From Phaeosaccion multiseriatum (taxonomy: Eukaryota; Ochrophyta, other classes): DNA of 64,000 nt. Below the pieces are notes generated by a model. That model did not search any database. It was not told the origin of the DNA and saw nothing but the letters and a program-made list of their open reading frames with translations. Both the position numbers and the translations under genes were made by a program. Location of the stretch: the NCBI GenBank assembly GCA_965112735.1, contig OZ218964.1, forward strand, positions 2,170,001 to 2,234,000. Reading direction: 5' to 3'. This document shows positions 54,649 to 64,000 of this stretch, piece by piece; within the stretch, counting starts at the first letter, position 1, and every line of letters begins with the position of its first letter.

Positions 54649-57600
54649 ATGCAGAAGAAAACCGCCCCGATGACAGGCAGCTCATCTGGACGCAAGTCCA
54701 AGAAGCCGGCCAATAAGAAGGGCAAGCCTGTGGTCTTCCAGCAGCCCCCCCAGCCTCAGCGGCCCACAAACTCCGGGGCCAACGCATGGGCGGCACTCGC
54801 AGGCTCCTCTTCCTCTACTCAGAGCGCAGGCTGGGGGGCAAGCCATCCGCCGGGACAACCCCAGGGCCATCAATTCCCCCCCATGCCTGAGCCTCTGCGC
54901 AGTGCGGGGTCAGGGTGGGCGGCAACCCCTCCACCTCACCATACGAATCGCGTCCCTGGCCATGCCCAGCCCTGGCCTCCTCCCCACCCCGCCCCCCCTC
55001 TTCAGCAGTACGCCCCTATGCCCTACACATGGGGAATGCCGCAAGCGACAACCCAAATGGGCCAAATGGGCCAAATAGGGCCACACATAGGAATGGGAAT
55101 GCCCCCCGCCCTGCCCGTGCCCCTGCCCCTGCCCCTGCCCCTGCCGCCCCCCCCCGACTACCCCGTGTACTCGGATGAGCGTATCGCTGCCCTCTGCATG
55201 CAGGGCTTGGGCTTGGGCGTGGGTGTGGACCTGCTCAGGGACAAGAATGGGGTGTCCGTCACACAAGCAGGTACGGCAGGTCTTGGCATGCCAGGTCCTG
55301 GGTGTTCCTGTGTGTGTGTATGTGTGTATGTGTGTGTATGTGTGTGTATGTGCGTGTGTGTGGATCCTGTCCAACTCTCACCTTTCATCCGAGGAGAGAG
55401 AGAGACACACGCCCCAGGCCATAGCTCATTACCCGAACTGTCCCGTTCCTCCCTCTCTTCCTCCCTCCCTCCCTCCCTCCCTCCCTCACTCCCTCCCTCC
55501 CTCCCTCCCTCCCTCCCTCCCTCCCTCCCTCCCCTCCTCCCTCCCTCCCTCCCACCCACCTCCTTTCCACCCCCTCCTGCCCCCCGTCTCCCCAGTGACA
55601 GCAATGGCACCCCATGCGGGGCAGAATGGCTCGCGCTCAAGCCCCGTTTCTGCTGCAGCACCCGTGAAACAGCAGCAAGTACAGTACCAGGAGAAGGCGT
55701 TTCCACCCCTGGGCAGTGAGAGCGGCACCACTTCTACGGCCATGGCCGAGCGTGAGCGTTTCACCCTTGACTTTGGAAGCATTGCTATTCGGGAAGTGGA
55801 AGTAGCGGGGCTTCTGAATCGAGGAGGGCAGGAAGGAGGAGGAGGAGGAGGAGGAGGAGGAGGAGGAGGAGGAGGAGGAGGAGGAGGAGGAGGCGGAGAA
55901 GTAAGAGAGGAAGAGGCCCCTTTGGGGTACGCCCCTGTGCGGGAGCAGCGAACGGCCATGGGAGGCGTGACGGCGGAGCAGCTCGAAGGAAAGCTCCTGA
56001 AGTTGGGTATCGCACCGGCCCAAGGAGAGGGGGGGCACATGGGAGCAGAGGGAGAGAGGAGGGCAGAGGAGAGGACGGAGGCGTTTGTGGTGAGGAACCA
56101 CGGGACCGGCTTTGTGAGGCTTAGAAAGGTGAGGGACGGGGACGTGTAAGGCCGACTTTTTGAGGGGCTGCGGAAAGAAGAGTGAGGGAGCGGGAGAGAG
56201 GCAGGAGAGGGAGTGAAGAGAGAGAGAGGGCGAGGAAGCCTTAGAGAGAGAGGTTGAGAAGCCTTTGAGAGAGAGGGTGAGGAAGACTCAAAGAGAGAGG
56301 GTGAGGGTGAGGAAGCCTTAGAGAGAGAGGGTGAGGAAGCCTTAGAAAGAGAGGGTGAGGAAGGCGTATTTCTGTTTGCACTCCCACTCCCACTCCCGCC
56401 CACCGCGTAATTTCTCCCTCTCTCTCCCTCTCTTCTTCCCTCCCTTCCCCTCTCCTCTCTCCCGTCTTTCATCCTCCTCCTCCTCCTCCTGATCCTCCTC
56501 CTCCTCCTCCTCCTCCTCCTCCTCCTGTTGAGGGCAGCTCCTCTTTGTGTCTGATGGGGTATCGCCTTCATCTGCTGCCATCGACCCCCACTTTGAGGTG
56601 AGAGTCAGAGGGAAAGAAGGGAAGGAGGGAGAGGGAGGGGGAGGGAGAGGGAGAAGGGAGAAGTGGGAGGATGGAGGGAGGAGGGAGTGAGGGAAAGAGG
56701 GAGGGAGAGGGACAGAGGGAGGGAGAGGGACAGGGAGGGAGGGAAGGAGGGAGGGAGGGAGGGATGGATGGCGGGAGGGAAGGAGGGAGGGAGGAGGGGG
56801 CTAGTAAAGCAACAGATAGTTGCAGGAGAGAAAGGACTGAAGAGTAAACAGGCTGAAAGTGCCCCCTCTCCTCCCCCTCCCAAAGGTACGCTACCAGGCG
56901 GACGTGCTGACGTCACCCCCCCCAGGGGAGGAGCTTCCCCTGTGGGCAGACGGAGGGACCTCAGAGGTGGTGCTAGGGCCGGGTGGGGGCGCGTGCGTGT
57001 TGGTTATCCGCACCAAGCCACAGATGGCACTGGCCTTTGTGGAGAAGAGGCTGCTGCTCGTACTGCAGCGCCGCTCGCCAGACTCGCAGTGCAGACCTTT
57101 CGACGACACGGGTAAGGGATGGCAGTGGATGGGCAGGAGGGGAGGGAGGGAGAGAGAGAGGATGGCAGTGGATTGGCAGGAGGGGAGGGAGAGAGGATGG
57201 TAGTGGATGGGCAGGAGGGGAGAGAGAGAGACTTGCAGTGGATTGGCAGGAGGGGGAGAGAGAGAGGATGGCAGTGGATTGGCAGGAGGGGAGGGAGAGA
57301 GGATGGCAGTGGATGGGCAGGAGGGGAGAGAGAGGATGGTAGTGGATTGGCAGGAGGGGAGGGAGAGAGGATGGCAGTGGATGGGCAGGAGGGGAGGGAG
57401 AGAGGATGGCAGTGGATGGGCAGGAGGGGAGAGAGAGAGGATGGCAGTGGATGGGCAGGAGGGGAGAGAGAGAGGATGGCAGTGGATTGGCAGGAGGGGA
57501 GGGAGAGGATGGCAGTGGATGGGCAGGAAGGGAGAGAGAGAGGATGGCAGTGGATGGGCAGGAAGGGAGAGAGAGAGGATGGCAGTGGATTGGCAGGAGG

Positions 57601-59593
57601 GAAGAGAGAGAGGATGGCAGTGGATTGGCAAGGGGGGAGGGTGCGGGTTCCAAGCCTCTGATGTGCTGCCCTTCCTTCTTGTCGGCCCCGGGGGGCGGGC
57701 TCTGCCCGTCCGCTGCCATCCCTGCACTTCTCTTTCTTTAGAGACATGTACTGGGATGGGCATTCTACTTTCACTCTCACTCTCCCTCTCTCCCCCCCAT
57801 TCACGGCCATCCCCCTCCATCATCTACCATCCCTGCGTCCACTGCCATCCCTCTACATCCACGGCCATCCACTGCCATCCAGTGCAAACCTTCGTCATCG
57901 CCCGGCGGCTCATGGCGTCGTTCGTCAATTCCCTGTGCCTGTCCCTGAGCGTGGAAGCGCAGAGCTTCATGCCCACATACCTCCGACAAGCGTTCGACAG
58001 CCCTGCTGTTCAAGTGCACAGACACAGGCCTAATAAGCACCCCTTCGGAGTGGTACAGCTGCCGGACAACGGTGAGGGAGGAGGGAAGGAGGGCAGGCAG
58101 GGAGGCAGGGCGGGAGGGAAGGGAGGGAGGGAAGGAAGGAGGGAGGGAGGGAGGGAGGGAGGGAGGGAGGGAGGGGGAGGGCAGGACATTCCCTCCCTGG
58201 GAGGGTTTCCGAGTGTCTAATGCTTTCGCTGACCCGTTTCGCTTTGGCTTTTTGTGTGCCCGTCCATCTGCGATCAGATCACACGGTGCCCCCCGGGGTT
58301 CTGAAACGCTTCCGAGAGGGTATCTCCGTGCAGCCGTCGAGCTACAAGCAAGTGCTCGCCTGGGCACAGGAGGGGGCAGGAGAGGAAGGTGAGGCGCTGC
58401 TTCCTTCTATTCCTGCGACGTACCTTCCCTCCATACCTCCTCGCCTGTCTGCCTGTCTGCCGGCCTGCCTGTCTGCCTGCCTGTCTGCCTGCCTGTCTGC
58501 CTGCCTGTCTGCCTGTCTGCCGGTCTGCCTGCCCGCCGGCCTGCCTGCCTGTCTGCCTATCTGCCTGTCTGCCTGTCTGCCTGTCTGCATATCTGCCTCT
58601 CTTACTTCCTGACTCCCTCACTCGCTGCCTGCATTCTTGCCCTGCCGTCTTGCCTGCCTCTCCCCACACGCCTCTGATCCATCCCTCCTCCCCATACACC
58701 TCTGATCCATCCCTCCTCTCCATACACCTCTGATCCATCCCTCCTCTCCATACACCTCTAACCCAAAGCCCCGAGGGCGGCACCATCTTCTTCCGCGCCC
58801 TCCCCGCCCCCTCCAACCCCCATTCCAACTGGCGACGACAGCCCCCCTCCCCGTAGCACCAACGCCCGCCTGTTGCACTATGTGGAGCGTTTCCGAGCCC
58901 TGTTGTGGCTGGAGGAGGCCCAAATGGAGAGGGACATCGCTGCCTATGACATGCCGCATCAGAGTATCATGCTTAGGCAGACCAAGGATGGCTCCATGTC
59001 GGCCACTCTCAAGGTAAGGAAGCAGTACAAGCGCTGTATCACCAACGGCTGGTACTGATGATGATGCTGCTGCTGCTGCTGCTGCTGGTGGTGGTGGTGG
59101 TGGTGGTGATGGTGGTTAGAGCTTTTACACTGCTGATACTGCGAGTTAGGGCTTGGGGACCAAAGCGCTGAGTTGGGACTGAGAGCAGTAGACAAGTCGG
59201 GACGGAAATGCGGCGTACCTGCCTCTACTTCCCCTCGCGCGATCACATTCATTCTCTCATTCATTAGCTCCTTTCCCCCCCCCCTTCTCTGTGCCTCTCT
59301 CTCTATCCCTCCCTACGCTGTCATCTGTGACTACCAACCCAACACACCAAACTCTGCACCCGGTACTCGGTGTCAGGTCCCCGGTGTGATGGAGAGCCGC
59401 CCTCGCGTCATGCTCGGTGACGTCATTCGGATGCGGCCTCAGCCAAAGGCCCCGGGGGGCGGCCCCCAGGGGGCTGAGCCGGTTTTGTTTGAGGTGGAGG
59501 CGGTGGTGACGGATGTACGCATCAACAGAGGTGCGGCAACAGGTGTAGACGGCTGTACCACCAGCTTGCGTGCTGCATCTTGAGGGGACTGTT

Positions 59594-59636
<43 letters not shown>

Positions 59637-59905
59637 TGTATGTGTGTGTGTATGTGTGTGTGTGTGTGTGTGTGTATGTGTGTGTGTGTGTGTGTGTGTG
59701 CTTGCATGCAAGACGGACTGACACACTCTTGATAGAGAGAACGACTGACACACTCTTGTTAGAGAGAACGAGGTCGGGAGAGACACGGAGAGACGAAGAG
59801 AGGGAGGAAGGGATGGAGGTTGGGAGAGAGAGAAAGAGAGAGAGAGAGGGGGGGTAGGGAGAGAGAGAGAGAAACAGAGAGAGAGAAAGAGAGAGAGGGG
59901 GGGGT

Positions 59906-59948
<43 letters not shown>

Positions 59949-61339
59949 GCCCCCCACCCCCCCTACGAACACCAGCGTTGAATCTGTTCTCTCCTTCCAT
60001 CTGCTGCCATCTGCAGGCTTGATAACCATTGCGCTGAATCTGTGCTCTCCTTCCATCTGCTGCCATCTGCAGGCTTGACAACCGTTGCGCTGCCCTGTTC
60101 TCTCCTTCCATCTGCTGCCATCTATAACCATTGCGCTGCCCTGCTCTCTCCTTCCATCTGCTGCCATCTGCAGGCTTGATAACCATTTTGCTGCCCCCCG
60201 CCCGCTACACGGGCCCTGACAAAGCCCCCTCGGGTCTCAATAAGGCGCTGAGGAAGGCCTATGGAAAGCCTCTTGACAAGCCTGACGCAAAGAGGTTAGG
60301 CGGACATGTTGGGTGTGCGGTGTACGGTCCACCGTTTGTTAGCTGTGACTCTCGATACGCTTATATTTTAGCGTTCGTCAGCTGTGAGTTAGAGGCGACT
60401 CTCGCCCCCCTTCGCCTTACGAATGAGGCCTTACCAATGAGGCCTTACCAATGAGGCCTTACCCGCCACTCTCTCACGCACGCAAGGCCCTCCCCTTCCC
60501 CTTGCCCTTCCCTCCTCTCGCCTTCCCTTCCCTTCCCTTCCCTTCCCTCCCCTCCCCTTCCCTTCCCTTCCCTTCCCCCTCCCCTTCCCTCCCCTTCCCT
60601 CCCCTCTCCTCCCCTCCCCCTCCCCTCCCCTCCCCTCCCCTCCCCTCCCCTCCCCTCCGCTCCCCTCCCCCTCCCCCTCCCCTCCCCTCCCCCTCCCCAT
60701 CCCTCCCGTCCCCCTCCCCATCCCTCCTCCCCCTTCCCATTGACTATCTATACACACCTCTGTACACCATCATCACACCAGAGGGGCCTCTTGTGGCGAG
60801 GAGTGGATCCTTCGCTTCACCTTCTCACGGCACGGCCTCGGCTTCATACATTCCGCCCTCGACAGTCTGCTCAGTAGCGGCAGTCATATGGGCATGCCCC
60901 AAGAGGAGGCCTTAACCCCGTTACGGTACGTATGTGTGTGCATGTTGTGATCCAGAGTCGCCATTTGGAAAGGTACCAAGACCCACGAGACTGCTCTCTA
61001 AGCACTTCCTTCTTCTCCCATTGTCGCTCTCTAAGGCCTTCCTTCTGCTCCCATTTTCTCTCTGTCGTTGTGTGCGTGTGTGTGTTTGTGTGTGTGCGTG
61101 TGTGCGTGCACCTGTGTGTCTCTCTCCCCGCTCCGTCTCTATCTCTCCCTCTCTTTTCTTCTTCTTCTCTCTCTCCCCTCCCACCGCAGCTACTTGTTCC
61201 CCGATGCCGCCATGCTGCAAGACCCAGCCTCAGGCTCATCTTCACACTCCAACGGCGGCACGGAAGAGGGCAACGCTCGCCTCCCACCCCTCCCACCCCT
61301 GCCCGACCTTGAGTGGGTCAACAAGAGGTACGTGTATGT

Positions 61340-61388
<49 letters not shown>

Positions 61389-63923
61389 GGGGGGGGTGTG
61401 GGTGTGGGTGTGTGTGTGTGTGCGTGTGTGCGTGTATGTGTGCGTTTGCGTGTGTGTGTATTTAAGTATGTGTGGGCTTGTGCGTGTATGTGTGTGCGTG
61501 CGTGTGTGTGAGCGGGCTTGAGCCGAAGGGCAGCTCCATCTCCTTTTTATCTTCTCCTCCCTCGTAGTGAATTGTAATCCACTCCGAAATTGCTCTGCAG
61601 AGCTGCCACCTGACTCCTTCCCTCCCCCTGATACTGCTCCTACCGCCCCCGATACTGCTCCTGCCCTCTTGCGGCCCCGAAACTGCTCCTGCCCTTCCCC
61701 GATACTGCTCCTGCCCTTCCCCGATACTGCTCCTACCCCCCCCAGCACCAACCCCCTCCAGCGCCAGGCCGTGAGAGACTTCGTCCGACAAGGCAGCGGC
61801 AGGGGGATGGCAGCTCAAGGCAGAGCGGGTGGCCCCTCACAGGATGGCACCAAACGGGACTCGCCCTCCGTGCCATACCTGCTCTTTGGACCCCCGGGGA
61901 CGGGCAAGACTCTCACAGCGGTAGAGACCATCCTGCAGGTATGTAAATGTATGTAACTGTATGTAACTGTATGTAACTGTATGTGCTCCTGCGCGTACCT
62001 GTGAAAATGCGCTTGGGAGGGGGCCCAATTAGATGGGGGGGGGGGAGGGGGGCGAATGAGGAGTAGTGCCCCGTTTACGGAGAGCGATTCACTTACTTAG
62101 TGAGTGAAGACGCTCACGTCATTCTGTTCTTGCGTGTGTGTGTGTGTTTGTGTGTGTGCATGTGTGTAAAGCCGTCTCCCTCCCTCATCTCACCCCCTCA
62201 CCCTCCACTGCCATCTCTCTCCATGCTCATCCTGCTCCTCTTTGCTGCCCCTCTGCCATCCTTCCGCCCACCCATCCACTGCCATCCTTCCGCCCACCCA
62301 TCCACTGCCATCCTTCCGCCCCAGATCCTGAAGGTGCATGGGTCCTCTGTACAAGAGGGCCCCTCTTTGCCCTGCGCGTCTGCCGTGCCCGTGCGTGTGC
62401 TCGTGTGCTGCCCCTCCGACGCGGCGGCCGATCTCGTGGTGTCTCGCCTTGCCCCTCATCTCACCCCCTCCGTCATGCTCAGGCTCAACTGGTGGCAGAG
62501 GCCGGTCGGCTCTATGCGTAAGTGCACTCCCTCCTTCGTGTGGTGTTGGCAGCGTGTGGTGTTTTTAAATGTCGAGTGTCAGTCAGTGGCTGATGTCAAT
62601 CAGAGTCTAATGTCGGTCAGGGCCTTGTGTCTTTAGTCAGATGGCAGCACACGGTGTCAGGCAGGCAGGAGTCAGTCAGTCAGTCCGCTAAGAACACCGT
62701 TGGTACTGGCCCCTCTCCCCGTCTTCCCCCCCCCCCCCCCTTGTCAGCCCCTGCCCTGCTGAAGTACAGCGTCATTGACGAGCTTCGCTCTCTCTTCATG
62801 CCCCCCTCCAAGGCCCAGATACAAGCCGCCCAGGTAGGGAGTAGGCTGCCATTGGATGGGGGTAGGTAGGGGAGGAGGATGGCAGTGGATGGATGGGTCG
62901 GTCGAAGATTGAAGATTGCGGTCGTTGGCACTCCGGGATGGCAGTGGATGGACGAGTGGGTCGGGGAATGACAGCGGATGGCAGTGAAGAGGGAAGAAAG
63001 AAAAGGGACTAGCGGTGACGTAGGCACCCTTCAAGGGAAGCACCGAAGCTCTCGCCCCCTCGCCTGCCTGTGCACCCCCTGTATCACCAACTGCTCGGCC
63101 CTTCGCCTGCCTCTACCCTCCCTCTCTTGCCATGGCCATCACACCCTCCCTCAAATCCTCCGTCCACTGCCATCCACTGCCATCCCTCTCCTCTCCTCAG
63201 GTGGTTGTGAGCACTTGCGGCGGAAGCGGCGTGCTCCTCCCCTGGTGCCCCTCCCCCCCCTCCTCTTCCTCCTCTTCCTCCTCCTCCCCCCCCTGCGACG
63301 CCCTCTTCTCTCACGTGATAGTGGACGAGTCGTCCCAGGCCCTAGAGCCGGAGCTCCTTGTGCCCCTTGCACTCGCGGGACCGAACACGCACATCATGCT
63401 CGCAGGTAGGGGGCGCGAGAGGGGAGGGGGGAGGAGGGAGGAGGGAGGAGAAGGGTGCAGGGTGGGGAAGGGTGAAGCGTGCTCCTTTCGATACACACGA
63501 TACAGGGGGGGGGGGCGTGAGGGGAGTATGCGGGTGCAGCTTCCTTCCTTCCTTCCTTCCTCCCTCCCTCCCTCCCTTCCTTCCTTCCTTCCTTCCTTCC
63601 TTTCCTTCTTCCTTCTTCCCTTCCTTCCTCCCTCTCTTCATTCCTCCCTTCCTTCCTTCCTTCCTTCCTCTCTCTTCGCCTGTAGCTACCGTACTCCATG
63701 AGAGGTGCACACTCCTCCCATGCCCTCCCGAGGCCTCTATGAGCAGCTGATGACCCATATGCCTCTCTAAGCAGCTGGTCGATCACCCCGTAATCCTCTG
63801 ATGCCGCCCCCTCCCATCTGCTGCCATCTGAACTTTCTTCACTTCTCAGGTGACCCGAAGCAGCTCGGAGCCGACGTGCGCTGCCGAGCGGCACACCACA
63901 TGGGCCTTGCAGTGAGCCTGCAG
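54649..63923 (+). CDS. MOV10/SDE3-type superfamily 1 RNA helicase (3' part outside window)
   Basis: Fifteen exons give 1078 residues: 54649-55270, 55596-56128, 56886-57111, 57883-58071, 58278-58388, 58769-59013, 59377-59530, 60174-60294, 60782-60925, 61190-61327, 61746-61938, 62325-62517, 62748-62833, 63201-63405, 63850-63923. The last ends at a donor, so motifs IV-VI lie off the edge. The first ~350 residues are Pro-, Gln- and Gly-rich and probably disordered. [20 protein letters not shown] (near residue 600) matches the conserved region ahead of the helicase core in MOV10, and VPGVMESRP matches the segment after it. [12 protein letters not shown] is the Q-motif-like start of the core. Motif I is GPPGTGKT (about 877-884), motif II DESSQA (about 1027) and motif III GDPKQL (about 1054). 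MOV10, SDE3 and Armitage act in RNA silencing and RNA turnover in cytoplasmic granules; the same role is inferred. Exon 9 ([16 protein letters not shown]) was found by phase and has no Met. Confidence 0.92.
57116..57637. repeat. About 36-bp minisatellite with ATGGCAGTGGAT core
   Basis: About 14 units of GGATGGCAGTGGAT, TGGGCAGGAGGGGA and GAGAGA, starting a few bases after the helicase donor at 57112. Confidence 0.94.
58437..58602. repeat. CTGCCTGTCTGC array
   Basis: Octamer-based array in the helicase intron 58389-58768; it is the complement type of the CAGACAGG array at 41392. Confidence 0.92.
59994..60190 (+). repeat. Tandem copies of a 3' splice site
   Basis: About four units of roughly 50-56 bp (CTCCTTCCATCTGCTGCC, ATCTGCAG, GCTTGATAACCATT). 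The last unit holds the acceptor at 60173 used in the phase-consistent model; decoy AGs lie at 60016 and 60072. Confidence 0.85.
60510..60720. repeat. CCCTT/CCCCT pentamer array
   Basis: Pyrimidine array upstream of the helicase acceptor at 60781. Confidence 0.93.
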
Positions 63924-63934
63924 GTGAGACAGAC

Positions 63935-64000
63935 TGTCAGTCAGCCAATCTGTCAGTCAGTCAGTCAGTCAGTCAGTCAGTCAGTCAGTCAGTCAGTGAG
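63935..64000. repeat. CAGT array at the window edge
   Basis: CAGT units begin just after the helicase donor at 63924 and run off the window. Confidence 0.9.

Overview
This window comes from a eukaryotic nuclear genome, most likely a unicellular protist or alga with GC-rich genes. Every long coding region is split by canonical GT-AG introns (one GC-AG case was found), up to 29 per gene. The introns hold huge simple-sequence arrays: CCCT, ACTC, CT, CA and CTTC runs, plus many 10-60 bp minisatellites. There are no bacterial features. The species cannot be fixed from sequence alone. Chromerid, stramenopile or another secondary alga would fit, but that is a guess.

I rebuilt seven protein genes by joining ORF pieces at consensus splice sites and checking that reading phase is kept across every junction. 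(1) Minus strand, 19516 down past position 1: a very large armadillo-like repeat protein with its 3' end outside the window. (2) Plus, 19839-29085: an RCC1-repeat protein followed by filamin/IPT-like beta-sandwich modules. (3) Minus, 31419-29701: a P-loop AAA-type ATPase with only two introns. (4) Plus, 32696-38606: an APC/SLC7-type cationic amino-acid transporter. (5) Minus, 42380-40285: a secreted thioredoxin-fold protein. (6) Plus, 42644-53393: an eight-repeat annexin with an N-myristoylation start and an unusual C-terminal module array. (7) Plus, 54649 to beyond 63923: a MOV10/SDE3-type superfamily 1 RNA helicase cut by the window edge after motif III.

Two gene pairs are head-to-head with very short shared promoters: armadillo/RCC1 with 322 bp between start codons, and thioredoxin/annexin with about 260-280 bp. 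The ATPase and transporter genes are also divergent but 1.3 kb apart. That gap and the ATPase gene are nearly free of the simple repeats that fill the rest of the window, and the gap carries a long imperfect palindrome and a short tandem duplication. The genes do not form an obvious pathway: membrane binding, transport, redox chemistry, RNA silencing and scaffold functions sit side by side.

The most striking global property is the repeat landscape. Donor-like arrays (GTGAGT, GTGCGT, GTGTGT) start right at 5' splice sites, and pyrimidine arrays (CCCT) run up to 3' splice sites. Several short motifs recur in introns of unrelated genes and in places enter coding exons. No tRNA, rRNA, CRISPR array or recognisable transposon ORF was seen.
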